From the NCBI GenBank assembly GCA_029881615.1, contig JAOUMF010000027.1, forward strand, positions 1 to 10,899: 10,899 nucleotides of DNA. Reading direction: 5' to 3'. Numbering within the stretch: position 1 is the first letter of the stretch; every line of letters starts with the position of its first letter. The notes beneath the pieces are model-generated. The model worked only from the letters and a program-made list of their open reading frames with translations. It was not told where the DNA came from and made no database searches. A program made the translations under genes and the position numbers. This document shows positions 1-6,000 of the stretch, piece after piece. This DNA comes from Alphaproteobacteria bacterium (GTDB taxonomy: Bacteria > Pseudomonadota > Alphaproteobacteria > UBA8366 > JADFVY01).

Positions 1-34
1 CCTTGCTCTTCACGAGTGGGCGAGGTCTTATTTG

Positions 35-1378
35 ATGATGTACGGCAAAAAATTCAGATCGCAAGCGGCAAGCTTCAGTGACCGGCGGCGGTCGGCGATT
101 GCGCGGATGGGGCGGCTGCGGGTCGGTACCCTGATTCTGATTCGCTGGATCGCGATCGGCGGTCAGGCGATGGCGATACTGCTGGTTCGGTTCGGCATGG
201 GATACGAATTGCCGGTTCTCGCCTGCGCCACGGCGATTGGGGTGTCGGCCGCGTCCAACGGCTGGCTGGCGGCAAGGCGCGCGCCAAGGGCACGGCTGGG
301 CGACCGGGAAACAGCCCTGGTGCTGGGTTTCGATCTGTTGCAACTGGCGGCGTTGCTGTTCCTGACAGGCGGGTTGCACAATCCCTTCATAATTCTGATC
401 CTGGCGCCGGTGACCGTTTCGGCCACCATCCTGTCGCGCAACGCGACGGCCACGCTGGTCGGATTGGCGATCGCGAGCATTAGCGCGCTGAGCTTTTGGC
501 ATCTGCCCTTGCCCTGGGATCCGCCGGGATCCTTCGTCCAACCGCTAACCTATGTATTGGGCCTTTGGACGGGCCTGTCTGTAGCGGCGGTTTTCATATC
601 GGCGTATGTCTGGTCGGTCGCGGAAGAAGCCCGCAGCATGTCGGAAGCCTTCGCGGCGACACGCCAGGCGCTGGCCCGCGAACAGCGATTTGCGGCGGTA
701 GGCGGACTGGCGGCGGCGGCGGCGCATGAATTGGGTTCGCCCCTGGCGACCATCGCCGTGGTGGCGGGTGAATTGGCCCGCGCGGCGCCTTCCGACAGTC
801 AATTCGCCGAAGACGTTCAACTTCTGATCAGCCAATCCAATCGCTGTCGCGATATTCTGGCCGAACTGTCCCGGCATCCCGGCAAAATGGGCAGCTTGCC
901 CTTCAAGCATGTCCCCTTGTCCGCGCTGATCGAAGAAGCCGCCAAACCGCATGACGGCAGCCGCGGCAATATCGAACTGGATATCGAATGCGATCCCAAG
1001 GACGAATCCTCCGAACCGGAAATTGCGTGCAGTCCGGAAATTCTGCTGGCGGTCGGAACATTGATACAGAATGCTGTGCAATTCGCCCATGCCAAGGTGG
1101 AGGTTACCGTTACCTGGTCTGCCGAAGAGTCGGAAATCAGCATCCTTGACGACGGGCCGGGATTCGCCCAAGACCTGCTGGCGGTAATTGGTGAGCCCTA
1201 TGTTTCCAGCCGTCGCGGTGAGGAAGGTCATATGGGCTTGGGGATATTTATCGCGCAAACGCTGCTGGAGCGAACCGGCGCCACTATGTCATTTGGCAAC
1301 AACGACGGGGCGGAGGTTGTCATACGCTGGCCGCGCGCTATGCTTGAAGCTATTGAAAATGATGATTCGGGGGACTAG
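35..1378 (+). CDS. regB: Redox-sensing membrane histidine kinase, RegB/PrrB/ActS family
   Basis: This is the sensor kinase of the global redox two-component system of alphaproteobacteria. It autophosphorylates under reducing conditions and passes phosphate to RegA. Numbering from a TTG at 32, the N-terminal half (about 30-195) has roughly six hydrophobic segments and the family quinone-site signature GGLHNPF at 113-119. The H-box AHELGSPLAT has His232. Cys272 lies in RCRDIL, exactly 40 residues after the His, the same spacing as His225 and redox-active Cys265 of Rhodobacter capsulatus RegB. The ATPase domain shows an N-box Asn347, DDGPGF at 373-378 and MGLGIF at 401-406. The length (about 447 residues) fits the family. 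Possible starts are TTG 32, ATG 35 and ATG 38. I prefer ATG 35, which lies 9 nt after a GAGG-like Shine-Dalgarno at about 22-25. The gene is followed after 24 nt by regA, its cognate regulator. The family call is secure; redox sensing is inferred from the conserved residues. Confidence 0.95.
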   Translation: MMYGKKFRSQAASFSDRRRSAIARMGRLRVGTLILIRWIAIGGQAMAILLVRFGMGYELPVLACATAIGVSAASNGWLAARRAPRARLGDRETALVLGFDLLQLAALLFLTGGLHNPFIILILAPVTVSATILSRNATATLVGLAIASISALSFWHLPLPWDPPGSFVQPLTYVLGLWTGLSVAAVFISAYVWSVAEEARSMSEAFAATRQALAREQRFAAVGGLAAAAAHELGSPLATIAVVAGELARAAPSDSQFAEDVQLLISQSNRCRDILAELSRHPGKMGSLPFKHVPLSALIEEAAKPHDGSRGNIELDIECDPKDESSEPEIACSPEILLAVGTLIQNAVQFAHAKVEVTVTWSAEESEISILDDGPGFAQDLLAVIGEPYVSSRRGEEGHMGLGIFIAQTLLERTGATMSFGNNDGAEVVIRWPRAMLEAIENDDSGD

Positions 1379-1391
1379 CCGGTGACCGGCT
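1377..1391 (+). promoter_or_regulatory. GC-rich dyad between regB and regA
   Basis: AGCCGGT-G-ACCGGCT is a perfect 7-bp inverted repeat that starts inside the regB stop codon and ends just before the regA Shine-Dalgarno (GTGAGGG at about 1393-1399). In RNA it could form a 6-bp GC stem with a TGA triloop. It could tune regA translation relative to regB or be a protein-binding site, but no function is shown by the sequence. A dyad of this size can occur by chance in a window this long, so the location is the main support. Confidence 0.35.
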
Positions 1392-1402
1392 GGTGAGGGT
1401 AG

Positions 1403-1945
1403 ATGGATAATAATGACGAGAAAATGGACCTGCTGATAGTTGATGACGACGCGCCGTTACGCAATCGACTGGCGCGCGCCATGGAAGATCGTGGATTTAA
1501 TGTCGCGACAGCGGCCAGTGTGGCCGAAGGGTTGGCCGCGGCCAAATCCAAACCGCCGGGTTATGCCGTAGTCGATTTAAGGCTCGCCGATGGGAACGGG
1601 CTGGAGGTCGTCGAGGCCCTGCGCGAAGCGTGCGAGGACATGCGCATCGTTATGTTGACCGGTTACGGCAACATCGCCACCGCGGTGGCCGCGGTAAAGG
1701 CCGGCGCGGTGGATTATCTGGCGAAACCGGCCGACGCCGACGCGATCATGGCGGCCCTGACCGAGAGGGAACGCGCGTTGCCGCCGCCGCCGGAAGATCC
1801 AATGTCGGCCGATCGGGTGCGTTGGGAACATATCCAGCGGGTCTATGAGCAATGCGGACGCAATGTTTCGGAAACCGCACGGCGGCTGAAGATGCATCGC
1901 CGGACCCTGCAACGCATCCTGGCGAAATACGCGCCGCGCAGTTGA
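1403..1945 (+). CDS. regA: Redox response regulator, RegA/PrrA/ActR family
   Basis: This is the DNA-binding partner of RegB and controls energy-related genes (respiration, carbon and nitrogen fixation, and photosynthesis where present) in alphaproteobacteria. The receiver domain spans about residues 8-122, with the acidic pocket at VDDD (13-16), phosphoacceptor Asp58, Thr86 and the Lys108-Pro109 pair. A proline linker (PPPP, 127-130) leads to the near-invariant RegA C-terminus, which contains SADRVRWEHIQRVYE and a Fis-type helix-turn-helix (154-179, ETARRLKMHRRTLQRILAK). The length of 180 residues matches the family. The start at ATG 1403 has a GTGAGGG Shine-Dalgarno a few bases upstream; an in-frame ATG at 1424 is possible but would remove the acidic N-terminal tail. 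The gene sits 24 nt after regB on the same strand, so the two are surely co-transcribed. The closely spaced kinase-regulator arrangement resembles actSR/regSR of rhizobia more than the split Rhodobacter locus with senC. Confidence 0.96.
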   Translation: MDNNDEKMDLLIVDDDAPLRNRLARAMEDRGFNVATAASVAEGLAAAKSKPPGYAVVDLRLADGNGLEVVEALREACEDMRIVMLTGYGNIATAVAAVKAGAVDYLAKPADADAIMAALTERERALPPPPEDPMSADRVRWEHIQRVYEQCGRNVSETARRLKMHRRTLQRILAKYAPRS

Positions 1946-1959
1946 ACGCCGCCAGCAAC

Positions 1960-2685
1960 ATGGGCGCGCCATCGGTACCGTCCGGCAGCGTGATATACGC
2001 GATCGGCGATATCCATGGCGAGAGCGACAAGCTGGACCTGCTGCACGCAATGATCCGCGCCGACGCGCGAACGCGCGAGGCCGAACGCAAGGTAGTGATC
2101 TACCTGGGCGATTATATCGATCGCGGCCCCGATAGCGCCGGCGTGATCGAACGGTTGATATCCGGCGACCCGCTGCCCGGCTTCGAGAAAGTTTTTTTGA
2201 AAGGCAATCACGAGGAATTTCTGCTGCATTTCATCGCTACCGGCGACAACTCGTCGGGCTGGTTCCACAATGGTGGGCTGGACACCTTAAGGGTCTATGG
2301 CGTTGAAGCACGCGGCCGCAGCCTGTGGCGACCCGATTCGGAAGCATTACGCGTCGCGCTGATTAAAAACCTGCCGGAAAGCCATCGGTGTTTCATGGAA
2401 TCGCTCGATCTTTATCATGTCGAGGGCGACTATTTGTTCGTCCATGCTGGCATCCGGCCCGGCCGGGCATTGAAAGACCAGACCGCCGCCGACATGCTAT
2501 GGATCCGCAACAGGTTTCTGGACTCCGACGAAAACCACGACTTCCTGGTAGTGCATGGGCACACTCCCTGCAGTTTTCCGGAAGTCCGCCCAAACCGCAT
2601 CGGCATAGACACCGGCGCCTGCTACGACGGCAAACTGACCGCGCTCGCCCTGGAAGGCGAGAAGAGAGATTTTCTACAGGCGTAA
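1960..2685 (+). CDS. PPP-family metallophosphatase (Ser/Thr phosphatase-like)
   Basis: This is a cytosolic metallophosphoesterase of the PPP superfamily, which uses two metals to hydrolyse phosphomonoesters. Bacterial members act on phosphoproteins or dinucleoside polyphosphates. The complete motif set is present in order: GDIHG (16-20), GDYIDRG (50-56), GNHE (82-85), HAG (162-164) and HGHT (199-202). The short form (241 residues from ATG 1960) and the GDYIDRGPDS and LKGNHEEF wording fit bacterial PPP phosphatases of the PrpA/'serine/threonine protein phosphatase 1' type. I chose ATG 1960 because the first motif then begins at residue 16. The frame is open back to 1852, but that stretch overlaps the regA C-terminus. 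A TTG at 1942 overlaps the regA stop and is an alternative coupled start; neither start has a clear Shine-Dalgarno. It begins 14 nt after regA, so it is probably co-transcribed. The substrate is unknown, and a role in resetting the Reg phosphorelay would be speculation. Confidence 0.88.
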   Translation: MGAPSVPSGSVIYAIGDIHGESDKLDLLHAMIRADARTREAERKVVIYLGDYIDRGPDSAGVIERLISGDPLPGFEKVFLKGNHEEFLLHFIATGDNSSGWFHNGGLDTLRVYGVEARGRSLWRPDSEALRVALIKNLPESHRCFMESLDLYHVEGDYLFVHAGIRPGRALKDQTAADMLWIRNRFLDSDENHDFLVVHGHTPCSFPEVRPNRIGIDTGACYDGKLTALALEGEKRDFLQA

Positions 2686-2689
2686 GACT

Positions 2690-3145
2690 TCAGGAATACC
2701 CGGTGTCGTTCAGGCGCATTAGCCGCCGGGCGGCCGCGCGGGCGAAACGCAGCGTCAGGGCCTTGCGGCGGACCGGGGCCATCTTGAATTCCGGCGAAGG
2801 GGCGACGATAGCCGCGCCGTAGCGGTCGGCGACCATAATACCTACATCCCCGGGCAGCGCGGATCGGTCGAAATCCTCGGCCACGGCAAAATAAAATGCA
2901 TCGCAATAAGGCAGATATTCCCGCCATTTATTGTCAGACCGGTAATCGGCCAGCGAGGACTTCACCTCGACGACCGCCAGCAATCCGCCATGGTCCAGTG
3001 CCATTACATCGACTCGCCGACCATTACCCAATGGCAGTTCCGCAAGGCAGGACCACCCCATATCGCTGAACGCACGCATCACCCCGCGGGCGATGTTCCC
3101 CGCCAAGCCGTCAGGCACAATATCTCTCTGCAATTCACCATGCAT
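2690..3145 (-). CDS. mmcB: MmcB family DNA repair protein (DUF1052)
   Basis: The 151-residue protein fits the alphaproteobacterial MmcB family, reported in Caulobacter as an SOS-regulated gene that helps cells survive mitomycin C and other DNA damage. The fold is predicted to be PD-(D/E)XK nuclease-like. The key residues are visible: Asp46 in RRVDVMAL, then Glu60-x-Lys62 in VVEVKSS, followed by DNKWREYLPYCDAFYFAV (71-88), which is typical of the family. The start is ATG at 3145; no good Shine-Dalgarno is seen upstream. It ends 4 nt from the phosphatase gene on the opposite strand, leaving no room for a terminator, and it is divergent from arsC. A degenerate LexA-like box lies just upstream. 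The family call is strong; nuclease activity is inferred from the fold motif only. Confidence 0.9.
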   Translation of the reverse strand: MHGELQRDIVPDGLAGNIARGVMRAFSDMGWSCLAELPLGNGRRVDVMALDHGGLLAVVEVKSSLADYRSDNKWREYLPYCDAFYFAVAEDFDRSALPGDVGIMVADRYGAAIVAPSPEFKMAPVRRKALTLRFARAAARRLMRLNDTGYS

Positions 3146-3161
3146 GGCACGACATTACAGT

Positions 3162-3176
3162 GAACAAAACGAATAC
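3162..3176 (-). promoter_or_regulatory. Degenerate LexA-box candidate upstream of mmcB
   Basis: On the plus strand the site reads GAAC-N7-ATAC, which matches six of eight fixed positions of the alphaproteobacterial SOS box GAACN7GAAC (equivalently GTTCN7GTTC). It sits 17 bp upstream of the mmcB start, where a repressor site would be expected, and mmcB is SOS-controlled in Caulobacter. Two mismatches in one half-site make it weak. Confidence 0.3.
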
Positions 3177-3262
3177 GTAACCCCTTTTGCTTTTATGCAA
3201 CTTGGAAACTTCTTGTTCGTAATTAGGCTGTATAACGTCTGTGGGATTTTGGAGACCACGCG

Positions 3263-3781
3263 ATGCAGAACGTTCTGTTTCTTTGTACCGGCAACTCGGC
3301 CCGGAGCATTATGGCCGAGGCGTTGCTTCGCCATTGGTCCGATGGCATGTTTACGGCGTTCAGCGCCGGCAGCAGCCCTGCCGGGGAACCGCATCCTCTG
3401 GCCCTTGAAATGCTGGCGGCGCGTGATGTGCCTTCGCATGGGTTGCGCAGCAAAAGCTGGGACGAATTCGGCAATGCGCATGCGCCTGTGATGGACATTG
3501 TCATCACCGTTTGCGATAAGGTCGCCAACGAGGTTTGCCCCGTATTGCCGGGCGTTCCCTTGCGGCTGCATTGGGGGCTGCCCGACCCGGCCTCGGCGCA
3601 TGGCGACGAACCGGCGGTGCGCGAGGCGTTCGCGAAAGTTTGCGACAAGCTGGAAAAGCGTATCGCGCAACTGGTCACCATTCCCTTCGCCGATCGCGCG
3701 CCGGAAAGCATCCAGGCCGACCTCGACGCCATCGCCGAGGTTGACGATACCGTGGCCGAGGACATCACGAACGAGGGCTGA
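3263..3781 (+). CDS. arsC: Arsenate reductase, low-molecular-weight PTP type
   Basis: The protein fits the thiol-dependent ArsC class related to low-molecular-weight tyrosine phosphatases, which reduces arsenate to arsenite in the cytosol. The catalytic P-loop CTGNSAR starts at Cys8 (CX5R). Cys84 and Cys92, in ITVCDKVANEVCPV, match the second and third redox cysteines, and HWGLPDP carries the conserved Asp-Pro (108-109). The 172 residues are longer than the roughly 131 of the Staphylococcus pI258 enzyme because of an acidic C-terminal tail, and longer forms are usual in proteobacteria. The start at ATG 3263 is well supported by TGGAG 8 nt upstream. No arsR, acr3 or arsB lies beside it, so it is a solitary gene here, divergent from mmcB. 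A plain protein tyrosine phosphatase is less likely because all three cysteines are kept. Confidence 0.92.
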   Translation: MQNVLFLCTGNSARSIMAEALLRHWSDGMFTAFSAGSSPAGEPHPLALEMLAARDVPSHGLRSKSWDEFGNAHAPVMDIVITVCDKVANEVCPVLPGVPLRLHWGLPDPASAHGDEPAVREAFAKVCDKLEKRIAQLVTIPFADRAPESIQADLDAIAEVDDTVAEDITNEG

Positions 3782-3803
3782 ACCGGGGAAGCGACAACCC
3801 GCT

Positions 3804-3821
3804 ACTTTCTGTAGAGAAAGT
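3804..3821 (+). terminator. Hairpin downstream of arsC
   Basis: ACTTTCT-GTAG-AGAAAGT is a perfect 7-bp stem with a 4-nt loop, located 23 nt after the arsC stop. It is followed by CTTCATCCTT rather than a clean T-run, and its stem is AT-rich, so it is at best a weak terminator or an mRNA 3'-end stabiliser. Confidence 0.35.
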
Positions 3822-3862
3822 CTTCATCCTTACCGATTGTTAATATATGAACGCGAGTAATC

Positions 3863-3892
3863 CCTCCCGGGAAACAACAAGAACCGGGAAGG
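3863..3892 (+). promoter_or_regulatory. Hairpin overlapping the Shine-Dalgarno of the small ORF at 3900
   Basis: CCTCCCGG (3863-3870) can pair with CCGGGAAGG (3884-3892), giving 8 bp with one bulged A and a 13-nt A-rich loop. The 3' arm contains most of the AAGGAG Shine-Dalgarno (3889-3894) of the TTG-start ORF. If it folds, translation of that ORF would be partly masked. The structure is short and its regulatory role is inferred. Confidence 0.3.
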
Positions 3893-3899
3893 AGTTGCC

Positions 3900-4058
3900 T
3901 TGGCTTTCATTCGCCTTTTGCATGTGCCCGCGCTGCTGGCCACGGGTGCCGGTTTTTATGGAACCGCGGCCGGCCAGTCGCGGATAGAGGATTTGCGCTG
4001 GATCGAGGAATCCGGAACCTATCTGCTGAAAGATTCAAACGGGGCGATACGGCTATGA
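3900..4058 (+). CDS. Small unknown protein, 52 aa, TTG start, possible signal peptide
   Basis: I do not recognise this protein. The TTG at 3900 has a near-ideal Shine-Dalgarno, AAGGAG (3889-3894), 5 nt upstream, and the frame stays open for 52 codons to TGA at 4056. The first 25 residues (MAFIRLLHVPALLATGAGFY...) have one Arg followed by a hydrophobic, Ala/Gly-rich stretch ending near GTAAGQS. This could be a signal peptide cut around residues 24-26 or a short membrane anchor. The remainder is polar (IEDLRWIEESGTYLLKDSNGAIRL) with no cysteine or known motif. Codon third positions are only moderately GC-rich. The main support is the Shine-Dalgarno and the otherwise empty gap between arsC and the carbonic anhydrase. 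It could also be a chance ORF. Confidence 0.45.
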   Translation: MAFIRLLHVPALLATGAGFYGTAAGQSRIEDLRWIEESGTYLLKDSNGAIRL

Positions 4059-4185
4059 GCGAATCACCTGGGCGGACGTTTTTGGGCCATTGAGGCGCCC
4101 CGTGCCCTCATTGTCTTGACCGGTGGGTCCACAGGCATTACCTGTCCGCGAGACATCTTCGCAGGCAATAGCGGGAATAACGCCC

Positions 4186-4824
4186 ATGACCCCACGTGAA
4201 CGCTTGATTGACGGTTACCGTCAATTCCGGAACGATGCCTACGCCTCGCAGGTCGCGGCCTATCGCCGACTTGCCGCCGGACAGCGGCCCAATAGCATGA
4301 TTGTCGCCTGTTGTGACAGCCGGGTCGATCCGGCCACGATCTTTTCGGCCGGTCCGGGCGAGTTATTCGTGGTGCGCAATGTCGCCAACCTGGTGCCGCC
4401 CTTTTCCAACGATACCTTCCATCATGGCACCTCGGCGGCACTGGAATTCGCGGTAGAAAATTTGAAAGTCGACCAGATCGTGGTGATGGGACATGGCGAT
4501 TGCGGGGGCATTCAGGCCTGCATGGAGGCCGGGCATGGCAAACCGGCCAGCTATTTCGTCGGCCCCTGGGTAGAGATCGCCGCCCCTGCCCGCGATGAAG
4601 TCTTGATGACCAGCCATCGCGATTCCGAGGCCGATCAGCGGCGCAGCCTGGAGCGCGCAGCCATCCTGCTGTCACTGGAAAACCTGAAGACCTTCCCCTT
4701 CGTGCGCGAGGCCATGAAGACTCGCGGCCTCAGGCTGGAAGGGGCGTGGTTCTCGGTAGCCGAGGGCGCGCTTTATTGGTTGGACGACGAAAGCCACGAA
4801 TTCAGGCTGATCCCCGCCGACTGA
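4186..4824 (+). CDS. Beta-class carbonic anhydrase
   Basis: This enzyme interconverts CO2 and bicarbonate in the cytosol, supplying bicarbonate for carboxylases and helping pH balance. The zinc-site motifs are complete: Cys43 with the Asp44/Arg46 dyad in CDSRVDP, and His103 and Cys106 in GHGDCGG. Other family marks are VVRNVANLVPP (62-72) and HGTSAALEFAV (80-90). The protein has 212 residues from ATG 4186, normal for the class. The frame is open to a GTG at 4123, but the family-like sequence (TPRERLIDGYRQF) begins right after ATG 4186. Only a weak GGGAAT Shine-Dalgarno precedes that ATG. No SulP bicarbonate transporter or cyn gene is adjacent. The upstream 127 nt (4059-4185) hold only imperfect inverted repeats and no clear promoter. 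Confidence 0.94.
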   Translation: MTPRERLIDGYRQFRNDAYASQVAAYRRLAAGQRPNSMIVACCDSRVDPATIFSAGPGELFVVRNVANLVPPFSNDTFHHGTSAALEFAVENLKVDQIVVMGHGDCGGIQACMEAGHGKPASYFVGPWVEIAAPARDEVLMTSHRDSEADQRRSLERAAILLSLENLKTFPFVREAMKTRGLRLEGAWFSVAEGALYWLDDESHEFRLIPAD

Positions 4825-4865
4825 CGGCTTACGGGATTCCGGGTGGCATTATCTGTCTGAAAGAA

Positions 4866-4942
4866 TGGCGCGCCCGGCAGGACTCGAACCTGCGACCCCA
4901 AGATTCGGAATCTTGTACTCTATCCAGCTGAGCTACGGGCGC
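4866..4942 (-). tRNA. tRNA-Arg (anticodon CCG)
   Basis: Read on the minus strand, this 77-nt tRNA has the acceptor stem GCGCCCG/CGGGCGC, discriminator G and an encoded CCA (TGG at 4866-4868 on the plus strand). It has a D-arm with TAGCTCAGCTGGATAGAG, an anticodon stem CAAGA/TCTTG enclosing TTCCGAA with anticodon CCG (plus-strand CGG at 4906-4908), and a T-arm with GGTTCGAGTCC. It decodes the Arg codon CGG. It lies 62 nt downstream of the hydrolase gene on the same strand and 41 nt from the carbonic anhydrase stop. No integrase or duplicated 3' end marks it as an integration site. Confidence 0.97.
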
Positions 4943-5004
4943 TCTGTAAGTGAACGGAGCGCACATTAACCGAAAGCTTTCCCGGTTTCTACTCCCCTTT
5001 TCAA

Positions 5005-5997
5005 TTAATCTTTTCGGGGCGGCGGACCCAGTTTGCGGTCTGGCCGTTCCTCGCCCGAGGGTAAGGGGGCCGTCGGGTCGGTCGACCAGGCGACAATATC
5101 GGTCAATACGATTGCGGCGTTCAGATCTCGCAAAAGCATATGGTAGCCCTTGGAATATTCCGCCAGCCGCCAGTCGCCATCCGCCGGAAGTGCGCCGAGC
5201 AACACTTCGCGGCCCTTGCGCGGGACCAGATCTTCGATCTTGCCATACATCACCAGCGCCGGCACCGAAAGGCGCGGCGCGGCTTCCAGCGCCTCGTCCA
5301 TCACCGTAACCAGCCCATAAATGGAATCGAAACGCGTCGCCTTGATGACCAGCGGATCGCGACCCAGCCCGCGCAACATTTCGATATTGTCGGATGGGCG
5401 TACCTTGAAACCGCGCCCGGTGGCGGTGACCCATGGAACGGTGTGGGCGACCAGGCCCAGCGCGGCCCGCTGATACCAGGGAATGGCGCGCCAGCCACGC
5501 ACCGCCGGCGCAGCAAGCACCACGCCATTCACAATTGGTGGATTATCGGTCCCAAGCGCGGTCAGAATAATCGCTCCACCCATGCTTTCGCCGACCAGAT
5601 AAACCGGTATCCCCGGATGACGTTCCCGTATCAGCCGCACCGCAACGCGCAGATCCTCGACCAGGGTTTCGGTCCCGGCCCAGAGCCCATGGTCCGGGGC
5701 CTCGCCAAAGCCACGCTGGTCGTAGGCATAAGTGACAAGGCCTTTTTCCGCCCAGAATTCCCCGGGGTCCTCGAAGCTTTTCGAATAATCGTTGAAACCG
5801 TGCAGGGCGACCAGCGCGGCGGTTGGCGTCCCCGCGGGCTTCCATATTCTCAGCGGCAGCCTTGCCGCGTCGGTCGTGAGGATATGGTCGTCGGCCAGCA
5901 TGGCCTCGGTGACCGGCGGCCCCATGACGGTGACGGTGGGCGCACACCCGGCCGCCAAAAACAGTGCGGCGAGCAGCAGGGGGATGGTGCTCCTCAT
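5005..5997 (-). CDS. Lipoprotein alpha/beta hydrolase (lysophospholipase / monoglyceride lipase-like)
   Basis: This 330-residue serine hydrolase is probably anchored in the envelope. The N-terminus (MRSTIPLLLAALFLAAGC) is a lipoprotein signal peptide with lipobox LAAGC and the lipidated cysteine at 18. The hydrolase fold follows: an oxyanion-region HG (66-67, ALHGFND), DQRGFGEA (93-100), the nucleophile elbow GESMG with Ser138, Asp256 in YGKIEDLVP and His286 in GYHMLLRD. This order and wording match the PldB/'serine aminopeptidase S33' group that includes lysophospholipases and monoacylglycerol lipases, so a lipid ester is the likely substrate; the exact one is unknown. The C-terminus (310-330) is a proline- and charge-rich tail. 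ATG 5997 begins 3 nt after the stop of the ABC ATPase gene, so the two are translationally linked and may share an envelope lipid role. Confidence 0.88.
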   Translation of the reverse strand: MRSTIPLLLAALFLAAGCAPTVTVMGPPVTEAMLADDHILTTDAARLPLRIWKPAGTPTAALVALHGFNDYSKSFEDPGEFWAEKGLVTYAYDQRGFGEAPDHGLWAGTETLVEDLRVAVRLIRERHPGIPVYLVGESMGGAIILTALGTDNPPIVNGVVLAAPAVRGWRAIPWYQRAALGLVAHTVPWVTATGRGFKVRPSDNIEMLRGLGRDPLVIKATRFDSIYGLVTVMDEALEAAPRLSVPALVMYGKIEDLVPRKGREVLLGALPADGDWRLAEYSKGYHMLLRDLNAAIVLTDIVAWSTDPTAPLPSGEERPDRKLGPPPRKD

Positions 5998-6000
5998 GCC

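Noticed and set aside
545..1258. 237-codon minus-strand open frame opposite regB
   Set aside because: It is rich in Arg, Gly and Gln and without domains, and lies opposite the conserved kinase core.
3213..3236. TTGTTC and TATAAC as a sigma-70 promoter for arsC
   Set aside because: The spacer is only 12 nt, too short for a normal promoter; the TATAAC alone is not enough.
4137..4176. Imperfect stem upstream of the carbonic anhydrase start as a riboswitch
   Set aside because: Pairing is broken into 3-4 bp pieces and matches no riboswitch class I know.
4123..4185. GTG-initiated N-terminal extension of the carbonic anhydrase
   Set aside because: The extra 21 residues do not look like the family or like a clear signal peptide, and ATG 4186 begins the family-like sequence.
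4866..4942. tRNA-Arg as an integration site for a mobile element
   Set aside because: No integrase, no duplicated tRNA 3' end and no atypical genes are found on either side.
4968..4987. AACCG/CGGTT inverted repeat between the hydrolase gene and the tRNA as a terminator
   Set aside because: The stem is only 5 bp and no T-run follows on the transcribed (minus) strand.
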